Position numbers and translations under genes: made by a program. DNA of 64,000 nt from Caryophanales bacterium UBA2450 (lineage in GTDB: Bacteria > Bacillota_I > Bacilli_A > RFN20 > CAG-826). Below the pieces are notes generated by a model, which was not told the DNA's origin, did not search any database, and worked only from the letters and a program-made list of their open reading frames with translations. Shown in pieces: positions 1 through 8,546 of this stretch (its first letter is position 1; every line of letters begins with the position of its first letter). Where the stretch lies: positions 44,365 to 108,364 of the forward strand of contig DDQE01000050.1 in assembly GCA_002342545.1 (NCBI GenBank), given 5' to 3'.

Positions 1-1
1 T

Positions 2-2422
2 GATTCAACTATTAAATCTTGGTCGAGCTCTAATACTAGTGTTGTTACTGTAAGCGGTGCAACTGGCAGTAAATCTAGTACTGCAACAGTTCATGTTGTT
101 GGTGCAGGTACAGCGCAAATTACCGTTACTGATAACAATAATAACACCGCAAAAATTTCGGTTACTATTAGTCAATATATTTCAGTTACAGGAATTAATA
201 CAACCTTAGCAAATAATACTGAAATTAAACAAGGTAAATCCGCTAATATTGGGGCCAGTGTTACTCCAACTAATGCAAGCGAACAAGGTATTTCCTATAC
301 TTCAAATAATCCAAGTATCGCGACTGTTGATAGTGAAGGCAAAATAACCGGTATTGCTATTGGCCAAACTAGTATCACTATGAACGCAAGTGATAATGTC
401 AGTAAAACTTTAACTATTAAAGTTATAGAAAATACTAGCGAAGAATATTCGATTGTCTTTAAAGATAATGGCGGATCTTCTGATGGAACTCAAGCTAAAA
501 GCGCCTTAAATGATATTGTTGATTCATCAGACATTACTATATCAAGCTGCAGTGCTGAAAAAATCTTTCAAGCACAAGATGGGCGTGGCATTAAATTTTC
601 TACTGGTAGCGTAAATGGAAGCTTAACTTTAACATTGTCTGAATCTTTAAACATTGACCAAGTAATAGTTAACGCTGCCAAATATAGTAATGATGCTAGT
701 GCATTGAGGGTAAATAATTCTACTAGCCAAGATATTTCAGATAATGATTTTATCGACTATACATTTAATATAAACGAATCAACTTCTTCATTAAGTTTAG
801 AAGCTGTTAAACGTATTTATGTTAAAGGGTTAACAATTATTACTAGTGGTGGATCAAGTACAGTTAGTGTAGAAAGTGTCAGTGTTTCTCCAACATCATT
901 AAGCTTAAATGTAGGGGAACATTCATCTTTGACCGCTACTGTTTTACCAACTAATGCAACCAACAAAAGCGTAGCTTGGTCCAGTAGCAATAACTCTATC
1001 GCTAGTGTAACTAGTGGTACAGTTACTGCAAATAGTGTTGGAACAGCGACAATTACAGTTACCACTGTTGATGGTGGAAAAACTGCTAACTGTACAGTAA
1101 CTGTAACCCCTACTCCAGTAGTTTTAAGCTCGATTAGTGTTACTGGTGCTAAAACTTCTTATGAAGTCGGAGACGCATTTGTAAAACCAACTGTTACAGC
1201 GTATTATTCAAATTCAACAAGCAAAGACATTTCCTCTTCCGCTACTTTTACTGGATATGATTTATCAAAAGACGGAGTGTCCACAGTAACAGTCAGTTAT
1301 ACTGAAGATAGTGTTACTAAAACCACTTCATATCAAATAACTGTTGGTACTGGTGTTGAAACCACCCCATTATCAAGTTTCTTTGATGGAACGATCACTT
1401 TAAAAACTTCAAGAAACTCTTTAACAAATAGTGATTGGTTTGATATTAAAGGCGTAGTAGTTGGAATTAACGGCTATCAATATTACATTCAAGATGGCGA
1501 ATACGGCATTCTTGTGTTTAACGAAATAGATAAATATAACAATGAATATTTATATACCTACTATGAAGGTATCGCAGTAGGTGATTACGTTTTATTACAT
1601 ACTAGAGTTTATTCGTTCAACAATTTAGTTGAAACAAATTCTAGAGACTCTGCTCAGACTGTAACAAAACTAGGAACAGCAGCTTTACCTGAGGCTGTTG
1701 AATATAGTACAGTATCTAGCTTTAATTCTGCACATCAATCTATCAGAGCTTCTTTGTTTAATGTGGCAATAGATGAAGATAATATTTCCGCTATTGATTC
1801 TGCTGATACGTCCAGTGATTTTTCATTTAATGTCTTTGACATTAATAATAAAAGCAACAAGGCAGTTGTATTTATTCATAGAAATACCCCAAATAAAGAA
1901 AGTATCATTTCTAAATTAAAGACTATTACCACTGAAGATACTTTGGAATTTGTTAGAGTTGTTGTTTCTTATTATAATGGCAATCAAATATCATTAAGCT
2001 CCGCTGATCAAATTGTAATTCACTCACCAAGCGAAGATAAATTAGCTGCTTGGGGAGTTAACTATTTGTTCATTGGAAACCCAGCATTTGATGGAGATGG
2101 AACTGGTGCCTGTAAGACCGCTAATTATTATAAAGAAGCTAAAGCAGCATTATTTACATTAGAAGCAAGCGAATCAGGTAATATTGCTAAACTTCAAAGC
2201 GATAGCACATATTCTGCTGAACTTGCTAGATATCTTGCTTGGGCAAAGGCGTGTGAAGATGCTGCTCCATTTGTTAATGATTATTCATTTATGAATAACG
2301 CAGAGATTAACTCGCTTTCGAACATGAGTGATGGTGGAACAATGATTATCATTATCACTATTATCACAATTTCTTCTTTAGCGCTTACTGCTTTATTAAT
2401 AATTAAGAGGAAAAAGAAATAA
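2..2422 (+). CDS. Membrane-anchored surface protein with bacterial Ig-like repeats (5' end outside window)
   Basis: The frame is open from base 2, so the start codon lies upstream of the window; an ATG at 380 is internal. Big_2-type Ig-like repeats are seen before and after it, with the typical pattern of WSSSN, SIASV or TATITVT blocks (about 2-360 and 880-1110), followed by a Big_3-like repeat (about 1125-1340). Between the Big_2 blocks lies an uncharacterised beta-rich domain (about 440-840). After the Big_3 repeat comes a region resembling an OB-fold (about 1370-2025). The protein ends with a helical segment rich in YY, AK and WA positions, one membrane segment and an RKKK tail. No LPxTG motif is present, so anchoring is probably by the C-terminal membrane helix. 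It is the first of four exported proteins in a row. No enzymatic domain is visible in the part seen; an adhesin or scaffold role is inference. Confidence 0.85.
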   Translation, partial: DSTIKSWSSSNTSVVTVSGATGSKSSTATVHVVGAGTAQITVTDNNNNTAKISVTISQYISVTGINTTLANNTEIKQGKSANIGASVTPTNASEQGISYTSNNPSIATVDSEGKITGIAIGQTSITMNASDNVSKTLTIKVIENTSEEYSIVFKDNGGSSDGTQAKSALNDIVDSSDITISSCSAEKIFQAQDGRGIKFSTGSVNGSLTLTLSESLNIDQVIVNAAKYSNDASALRVNNSTSQDISDNDFIDYTFNINESTSSLSLEAVKRIYVKGLTIITSGGSSTVSVESVSVSPTSLSLNVGEHSSLTATVLPTNATNKSVAWSSSNNSIASVTSGTVTANSVGTATITVTTVDGGKTANCTVTVTPTPVVLSSISVTGAKTSYEVGDAFVKPTVTAYYSNSTSKDISSSATFTGYDLSKDGVSTVTVSYTEDSVTKTTSYQITVGTGVETTPLSSFFDGTITLKTSRNSLTNSDWFDIKGVVVGINGYQYYIQDGEYGILVFNEIDKYNNEYLYTYYEGIAVGDYVLLHTRVYSFNNLVETNSRDSAQTVTKLGTAALPEAVEYSTVSSFNSAHQSIRASLFNVAIDEDNISAIDSADTSSDFSFNVFDINNKSNKAVVFIHRNTPNKESIISKLKTITTEDTLEFVRVVVSYYNGNQISLSSADQIVIHSPSEDKLAAWGVNYLFIGNPAFDGDGTGACKTANYYKEAKAALFTLEASESGNIAKLQSDSTYSAELARYLAWAKACEDAAPFVNDYSFMNNAEINSLSNMSDGGTMIIIITIITISSLALTALLIIKRKKK

Positions 2423-2434
2423 TGAATTATAATA

Positions 2435-2459
2435 GGGTGACCAATTGGTCATCCTTTTT
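2435..2459 (+). terminator. Intrinsic terminator after the Ig-like surface protein
   Basis: An 8-bp stem (GGGTGACC / GGTCATCC, one G-U pair) with an AATT loop is followed by TTTTT, 12 bases after the stop codon. Confidence 0.85.
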
Positions 2460-2499
2460 GTTTTGGCAAATTATTTCATACAATCTTATTTTTTAGATA

Positions 2500-2505
2500 T
2501 ATAAT
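2500..2505 (+). promoter_or_regulatory. -10 box for the subtilisin-like gene (leaderless)
   Basis: TATAAT ends 7 bases before the GTG start codon, so the predicted transcription start coincides with the start codon. No Shine-Dalgarno sequence is present and the -35 region is poor. Confidence 0.55.
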
Positions 2506-2511
2506 ATCTAT

Positions 2512-5500
2512 GTGAAAACTAGATTTATATCTTCTTTAGTTACTTTAACTTTATGTAGTTTCTTTTTTGCTGGAGCAAAACAAACTGAAGAGGGAATACC
2601 GGTTGAAAATAAATTTGCCCCTGAAGGATTAGTGGCCTATGCGGCAAGTTATTCTAGTGATGTAAGCGATGAGCCGCAATATAGCACTCAATATGATAAA
2701 ACCTTTCAATATTTAAACTTAGGAACTGCTTTAGATAATTATCGTGGTGATTCTGTTAAAGTCGGAATTATTGATTCCGGAATTAATTATGACCATGAAG
2801 ATTTTATGGTTAGTGGATCTAGCAAAGTTAAAGGTGATTCTAAATTTTATAAATATCAAAATTCCCAGTGGGAATACTATAAAGCTTCTCAACATGGTTA
2901 TTCTTATATCGATGATACTTTAGGACATGGCACGAATGTCGCTGCTACGGTAGCAGCTGCAATTAATAGCGTTGGTGGACTTGGCTTAGCCCCTAATGTG
3001 GAATTATATGTTTATAAAGTGACTAATTCCAATAATGGCTATGAATTTGGTGCGATTCAACTCGCTTTAAATGACGCAAAGACCTTAGGATTAGATGTTA
3101 TTAACATGTCTTTCCAAAGTTATGAAAACGCCGTTAGTTATAATGGCTCATCAATGGGTGCGTCATCAGGATGTTCTACAATCTTGTCTGACTATTTAAA
3201 TGCTGCTTATAACGCTGGTATTACTTTAGTAGGAGCAGCAGGTAACTATAATACAGACGAACCATCTTATCCAGGAAGTAACAGCCATGTTATTAATGTT
3301 GGTTCTTTGAACCAAACTGGTACAGATAAAGCAGGCTTTTCTAATTATGGATCTACGATTGATTTAGTTGCTCCTGGCTATGTCCATGTTGCGGGAAGAA
3401 GTTCAAATTCTTCTTATGTTGATACTTCTGGTACCTCTTTTAGTGCCCCTTTAGTGACTGCGGCTATTGCGTTATATAAACAACAAAATCCAAGTGCTAC
3501 TCCAGCACAAATTGAATCAGCCTTATATGCAAGTTGTGATCCAATTGATGACACTTATTCTGAATATAACAATTGGGCCGGACATGGGGCGCTTAACGTC
3601 GCTAAGTTTTTAGGTGTAGATGTTGAAGACGCACCAACAGAAGTTGTAATTAATAATCCTGAAATAGTGAACGAAGAATTAGAACTAGAAGTTGGTGACT
3701 ATTTAGATTTAGATTGGACAGTTAATGGAGTTGGTACTTTTGATGATTCTGTTAATTTCTATACATTGAGCGGTGAGTCTAATGTTGTTAGTGTTAACTC
3801 TTCAGGTAGAATTACCGCAGTTGGTCAAGGAAGTGACTATGTTGTCATTGAAAGCAATGCAGATAGCAGTATTTACGCTTCTGTTTACGTCACAGTAACT
3901 TCTAGTGGTGGTAGCACACCAACAGTTTCATCAGTCACAGTTGCTCCATCAACTCTAACATTAACTGTTTCTAATACAGGCAATTTGAGCGCCACAGTTA
4001 ATGGCGATAATAATCCAAGTCAAACAGTAACTTGGTCTAGCAGCAACACTAGTGTTGCTACAGTCAGTGCTTTAGGTGTTGTTACTGCAGTTGCTACAGG
4101 TACAGCAACAATTACCGCAACTTCTCAATTAGATTCTTCTAAGTCTGGATCTTGTACAGTAACAGTGGAGGCAGCTCCAGCTTCTCAAACATTAACAATT
4201 ACTAGATCGTCAATAACATCATCTGGTAATTATGGTAGTTGGTCTACATGGACAGCAACAACAACTGATAATGATTCTATCAGCGGAAAATGTGAAATAT
4301 ATGGTAGCACAACTACATCCCTTCAATTTAATAAGGGAAGTGGATATAAACTTGCTGCATTATTTAATACAACTGCAATTCCTGGTTTGATCACAAAGAT
4401 TGAGGCTACAACTGCATCCGGAACGAACAGATCATGGAATGCTTATGTTACTTCTACTGCATGCTCTAGCAGTGGATCAACATTAACATTTGGCAGCAAT
4501 AAAACTACTGTTGGCAACAATGTAACAATTGGAACTAGTTCAACATCTATTGGTATATCAACTGCCGGATACTCATATTTTTGTGTACAAGAGAATGTTA
4601 ATAGCGCTTCAATGATTGCACAATTTAAAATTACTTATACTCCAAAAAGTTTAAGCAGCATTGCAGTTAAAACTGCTCCGACAAAAACATCTTATGAAGT
4701 TGGTGATAGTTTTGACCCAACAGGATTAGTAATAACCGCCACATATAGCGATAATTCAACCAGAGATATTGCTTATGCTGATGCATCAAGCGGCTTTGAA
4801 TTTAGTCCAAATACTTCAACAGAGTTATCTACTAGTAACACTAGTGTTACTATCTATTATGGAAATAAATCTTGTAGTCAGGCTATAACAGTCTCTCCTG
4901 CAAAAACTCTAACCTCAATTACTATTGGTAGTTATACCACTTCTTTTGTTGAGGGAGATACATTTAGTTATGGAGGAACAGTGACTGCTCACTTTAGTGA
5001 TAGTAGTTCAACTGATGTCACTAGTTCTGCTCACTTCACTGGTTATAATATGACTTCGATAGGAAACCAAACCGTCACTGTAAGTTATACCTATAAGGGA
5101 ACAATTAAAACTCGAAATTATAATATTAATGTTGCTATTGGTACTTTGTCCTCTATATCGGTTTCTGGAATGACTTTGTCATATGTTAAGAATTCCTCGT
5201 TTAGTTTTAATGGAACTTGTACTGCGACTTTTGCTAATGGATATCAAAAAGTAGTAACTCCTACTAGTGTATCTTCTCCTGATATGACTAGCGTAGGAAA
5301 TAAGACTATTACCATTAGTTATACTTATAACGGAAAAACTGAAACTACAGAATATATAATTTCTGTTACTTCATATAGAGAAGTAATTGAAACAACAACA
5401 ACTTCAATATATTGCACTTATGACTTTTCAAAGCTTAGTGGCACTTCAGAAATAACTTCGACTTCTACAATCCAGAATTGTTATTCAAATAGTGGTGGAA

Positions 5501-6225
5501 TAACTGGTGCATCTGTAACTAGTATTGCAAAAACGTATGCTAAAGACGGATATTTAAGACTTGCAACTGGAAGTGCTAGCGGTAGTGTTTCATTTAGCTT
5601 TGGTTCTTTTAATATCACAGATGTCACTGTTGTTGCTCATGGTTGGAGTGATAGTGAAGCAAATTGCAATATGACCATTACCAATGGAGGAACAATTACA
5701 ACTATATCAAGCTCTACTAATGATACTTTTAACGTTCATTTAACTTCTGCTACTAACTCTATTACTATTAATTCTTCTAAAAACAATAGAATTTGTATTC
5801 AAAGTATTACGTTTTATGTAAGCACTACAACTACTGAAGATATCGGACATTCTGAAGATTGTGTTGGTCTTGAATCATTTATCGACAATTATATGCATAT
5901 GGATTATACCGATAACCTAGGTTATTGCAGTGATTCTACTCATCATTATTATGCGACTGCTAAAGATGCATTTAACGATTTAAATGAACACCAAAGAAAA
6001 TTATTTACTTCTAATAGTGCTTATTTAGTGGAATGGACTAGATTATCAACCTGGGCTAGTAAAAATGGTGATTCCTTAAATGCTACATCTATATTATCTT
6101 CAGCTAAAGTGATGAAACTTAATGTCACTAACGGAAATAATTACATTGTTATTGTTCTTGTTAGTGGATTAGCTATTATTTCTATTATTGGATTTTTTGC
6201 TTTGAAGAATAAGAAAAAAGACTGA
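2512..6225 (+). CDS. Cell-surface subtilisin-like serine protease with Ig-like repeats
   Basis: The protein has 1237 residues and starts at GTG; an ATG two bases upstream is followed at once by a stop. An export signal is followed by a peptidase S8 domain (about 70-365). The triad is visible: Asp88 in GIIDSG, His139 in GHGTNVA, Ser309 in SGTSFSAP, with oxyanion Asn245 in GAAGN. Downstream come a Big_2-like repeat (about 375-465), a clear Big_2 repeat (about 472-555), a beta-rich domain (about 560-705), three Big_3-like repeats (about 708-960) and another beta-rich domain resembling one in the preceding protein. The end is a helical module, one membrane helix and NKKKD. The architecture resembles large surface subtilases, but no LPxTG is seen. 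Likely role is degradation of host or dietary protein at the cell surface; the substrate is unknown. Confidence 0.92.
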   Translation: MKTRFISSLVTLTLCSFFFAGAKQTEEGIPVENKFAPEGLVAYAASYSSDVSDEPQYSTQYDKTFQYLNLGTALDNYRGDSVKVGIIDSGINYDHEDFMVSGSSKVKGDSKFYKYQNSQWEYYKASQHGYSYIDDTLGHGTNVAATVAAAINSVGGLGLAPNVELYVYKVTNSNNGYEFGAIQLALNDAKTLGLDVINMSFQSYENAVSYNGSSMGASSGCSTILSDYLNAAYNAGITLVGAAGNYNTDEPSYPGSNSHVINVGSLNQTGTDKAGFSNYGSTIDLVAPGYVHVAGRSSNSSYVDTSGTSFSAPLVTAAIALYKQQNPSATPAQIESALYASCDPIDDTYSEYNNWAGHGALNVAKFLGVDVEDAPTEVVINNPEIVNEELELEVGDYLDLDWTVNGVGTFDDSVNFYTLSGESNVVSVNSSGRITAVGQGSDYVVIESNADSSIYASVYVTVTSSGGSTPTVSSVTVAPSTLTLTVSNTGNLSATVNGDNNPSQTVTWSSSNTSVATVSALGVVTAVATGTATITATSQLDSSKSGSCTVTVEAAPASQTLTITRSSITSSGNYGSWSTWTATTTDNDSISGKCEIYGSTTTSLQFNKGSGYKLAALFNTTAIPGLITKIEATTASGTNRSWNAYVTSTACSSSGSTLTFGSNKTTVGNNVTIGTSSTSIGISTAGYSYFCVQENVNSASMIAQFKITYTPKSLSSIAVKTAPTKTSYEVGDSFDPTGLVITATYSDNSTRDIAYADASSGFEFSPNTSTELSTSNTSVTIYYGNKSCSQAITVSPAKTLTSITIGSYTTSFVEGDTFSYGGTVTAHFSDSSSTDVTSSAHFTGYNMTSIGNQTVTVSYTYKGTIKTRNYNINVAIGTLSSISVSGMTLSYVKNSSFSFNGTCTATFANGYQKVVTPTSVSSPDMTSVGNKTITISYTYNGKTETTEYIISVTSYREVIETTTTSIYCTYDFSKLSGTSEITSTSTIQNCYSNSGGITGASVTSIAKTYAKDGYLRLATGSASGSVSFSFGSFNITDVTVVAHGWSDSEANCNMTITNGGTITTISSSTNDTFNVHLTSATNSITINSSKNNRICIQSITFYVSTTTTEDIGHSEDCVGLESFIDNYMHMDYTDNLGYCSDSTHHYYATAKDAFNDLNEHQRKLFTSNSAYLVEWTRLSTWASKNGDSLNATSILSSAKVMKLNVTNGNNYIVIVLVSGLAIISIIGFFALKNKKKD

Positions 6226-6258
6226 TTTAATGATGTTTTTATAAAATATAAAAAAACA

Positions 6259-6310
6259 CTTACACTATAGGTATTATTAATGTATTATTAATTCTTCGAT
6301 AAATCGAAGA
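6259..6310 (+). promoter_or_regulatory. Promoter and 5'-terminal hairpin of the clostripain-like gene
   Basis: CTTACA (6259-6264), an 18-base spacer and TATTAT (6283-6288) predict a start near 6295. That lies inside a perfect 8-bp hairpin, TCTTCGAT / ATCGAAGA (6293-6310), with an AA loop. The mRNA would therefore begin with a stem-loop, a common stabilising arrangement. No T-run follows, so it is not a terminator. Confidence 0.45.
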
Positions 6311-6328
6311 GAACTGAGATGGTGTTTC

Positions 6329-8479
6329 ATGAAACTATTTAAAAGATTATTTATTACTCTATTAGCATTAACTGCAGTTGGTTGTGCGAAAGTCGTCAAT
6401 ACTGCGGAAGTTACTGGAGTGGAATTAAATTACACATCATACACCTTAGAAAACAATAGTTCTTTTCAATTAGAAGCATATGTTAAACCAGATAACGCTA
6501 GAAATAAAAGCGTGACATGGAGTGTTCAAGGTATTAGCGCTAACTATATTTCTGTTAGTGATACAGGATTAGTTACTGCTAAAAAGACTGGTACTGCTAG
6601 AGTTCTAGCTACTACTGTAGAAAAGAAACTTACAGCTTCTTGTATTGTTACAGTCGTTGCTCAAATAGTTCCTGTTACTAGCGTTTCTTTAAATAGCACC
6701 GCTCTTTCTATTAAACAGGGTAAAACTGCAACTTTGACTGCTTCTGTTTATCCTAGCACTGCAACTAATAAATATGTCTCTTGGAGTAGTAGCAACACAA
6801 ATGTTGCGACAATTTCTAATAGTGGTGTTATTACTGCTGTAAATCAAGGTAGCTCCACAATTACTGTGACTACAAATGATGGACATAAAACCGCTACATG
6901 TGTAGTTACCGTTACAGAACCAACACGTGTTACTAGCGTTTCTTTAAATAAATCATCTTTATCTTTAAAAGTCGATAGAACATCTTCTTTGATTGCCAAT
7001 ATTTTACCAAGCGATGCTTATGATAAGTCTGTCTCTTGGTCAAGTAGTAATGTAAACGTTGCTACTGTTAACAATAAAGGTGAAATTACTGCAAAAGCAG
7101 TTGGTACTACAACTATTACCGCGACAACCACTGATGGTGGATTTACTGCAAATTGCTCTGTCACTGTTGAAGAAAAAGGTGCTGCAGATGAATGGACTGT
7201 ATTAATTTATATGTGTGGATCAACATTAGAATCTGATTACGCTAATAAATCGACTCAGGGAATGCCTTATTCCAAATGTGGTTTAGCAACATGTGATATT
7301 AGAGAAATTATTGATGTTCCAAATAAACCAGATGATGTTAACATCGTTATTGAAACTGGTGGAGCCCAAACTTGGACCAATAATACAAATGGAAAATATA
7401 GCAATGGTTATTCAATTAGCAGTCAATACATTCAAAGACACCACGTTGAAAACGGAAAAATTGTTTTAGATGAAGGCCAAGACAAAATCAAAAATGAATA
7501 TATGGGTAAACAATCCGTTTTACAAAGCTTCTTAGAATATGGATTTAATAATTATCCTGCCGATAAAACTGCCTTGATTCTTTGGAATCATGGTGGAGGA
7601 ATGCAAGGCGCTTGCTTTAACGATGATGGCAATGGTTATTGTGTTACTGATGGTTTATTAGGTAAAGAGGTAGTTGATGCAGTTTCTACTGCTATGAGCA
7701 AATGTGGCATTAGCGGTCAAAAATTAGAATTCATTGGTTATGATGCTTGTATGATGCAAATTCAAGACCTTGCTGAACAATATAGTCCATATTTCAAATA
7801 TATGCTTGGCTCTCAAGAATTAGAAAGTGGCACAGGCTGGGATTATGATACTTGGCTTGATGATTTATATGCGGGTAAAGATACAGAAACTGTTTTAAAA
7901 GCCGTTGTTGATGGATTTATTAAGGATAATGGTGGTGTAAATGATTCTAGTAACGATCAAACTTTATCTTATTTAAAATTAGAATACGCTGCTAGTTATA
8001 AAGATGCTTGGGAAGAATTCGCATTACACTTAAGAAACGATAATTTAGTCGCTAATAATAGAACTGCATTTAATGAACTTATTTTTAGCACAAAGAAATT
8101 TGCTAATTATCCAAGTGAAGGTGCTTATTATCGTGATTATGGCTTATCTGACGCAAAAGATTTTATTAATACTTTTAAGAGTAATTCAACTTTAAATCCT
8201 AGTGGCAAATACAATACTTATTTACAAAATATTTTATCTGCTCATTCTAATTTTGTTGGTTATTCTAGCTGTGGAAAAGGCGCTGGTAATGCTTATGGAG
8301 TAAGTATGTTCTGGAACATTGAAAGTGCAACAAAAAGCATTAACCCTTATACTGCTGGTACTGATACTAACTTTGTTAATTGGGCTTATCTTAGTAATAA
8401 CTATTACGGTACCGAATCCACCATCAGCGATAGTGGTGACGATGATGATTGGGGCTGGGGCTATAACTATAACTGGTAA
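6329..8479 (+). CDS. Clostripain-like (C11) cysteine peptidase lipoprotein with Big_2 repeats
   Basis: The protein has 716 residues. The N-terminal signal ends in a lipobox-like TAVGC (Cys19), so it is probably lipid-anchored. Three Big_2 repeats follow (about 27-110, 115-197, 200-281). A peptidase C11 domain starts near residue 287 (DEWTVLIYMCG). The catalytic dyad is visible as His421 in WNHGGG and Cys474 in GYDACMM, both diagnostic of clostripain relatives. C11 enzymes usually cleave after basic residues and often self-process; that specificity is family knowledge. The tail is acidic and aromatic (DDDDWGWGYNYNW). It sits between S8 and M6-like surface proteases, each with its own transcription signals. 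Confidence 0.92.
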   Translation: MKLFKRLFITLLALTAVGCAKVVNTAEVTGVELNYTSYTLENNSSFQLEAYVKPDNARNKSVTWSVQGISANYISVSDTGLVTAKKTGTARVLATTVEKKLTASCIVTVVAQIVPVTSVSLNSTALSIKQGKTATLTASVYPSTATNKYVSWSSSNTNVATISNSGVITAVNQGSSTITVTTNDGHKTATCVVTVTEPTRVTSVSLNKSSLSLKVDRTSSLIANILPSDAYDKSVSWSSSNVNVATVNNKGEITAKAVGTTTITATTTDGGFTANCSVTVEEKGAADEWTVLIYMCGSTLESDYANKSTQGMPYSKCGLATCDIREIIDVPNKPDDVNIVIETGGAQTWTNNTNGKYSNGYSISSQYIQRHHVENGKIVLDEGQDKIKNEYMGKQSVLQSFLEYGFNNYPADKTALILWNHGGGMQGACFNDDGNGYCVTDGLLGKEVVDAVSTAMSKCGISGQKLEFIGYDACMMQIQDLAEQYSPYFKYMLGSQELESGTGWDYDTWLDDLYAGKDTETVLKAVVDGFIKDNGGVNDSSNDQTLSYLKLEYAASYKDAWEEFALHLRNDNLVANNRTAFNELIFSTKKFANYPSEGAYYRDYGLSDAKDFINTFKSNSTLNPSGKYNTYLQNILSAHSNFVGYSSCGKGAGNAYGVSMFWNIESATKSINPYTAGTDTNFVNWAYLSNNYYGTESTISDSGDDDDWGWGYNYNW

Positions 8480-8494
8480 GAAATATATAAAATT

Positions 8495-8520
8495 AATGCC
8501 ATTAATTTGGCATTATTTTT
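8495..8520 (+). terminator. Intrinsic terminator after the C11 peptidase gene
   Basis: Stem AATGCCA / TGGCATT (8495-8501 and 8508-8514) with a 6-base loop is followed by ATTTTTT. Its 3' arm contains the -35 box of the next gene. Confidence 0.8.
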
Positions 8521-8535
8521 TATTACTTGTATAAT
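8507..8535 (+). promoter_or_regulatory. Promoter of the M6-like metalloprotease gene
   Basis: TTGGCA (8507-8512), exactly 17 bases, then TATAAT (8530-8535). The predicted start near 8542 leaves about 5 bases before the ATG and no Shine-Dalgarno, so the mRNA is near-leaderless. The -35 box is embedded in the preceding terminator hairpin. Confidence 0.75.
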
Positions 8536-8546
8536 AACTATAAATT

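Noticed and set aside
817..1065. An 82-residue hydrophobic frame on the minus strand
   Set aside because: It mirrors Ser/Thr-rich Big_2 repeats on the plus strand; antisense of such repeats reads as Val/Leu-rich.
2..6225. Sortase-anchored proteins
   Set aside because: No LPxTG-like motif precedes the C-terminal membrane helices.
8319..8534. A 71-residue hydrophobic frame overlapping the C11 peptidase 3' end
   Set aside because: It is a frame-shifted reading of the Asp/Gly/Tyr tail and runs into the terminator.
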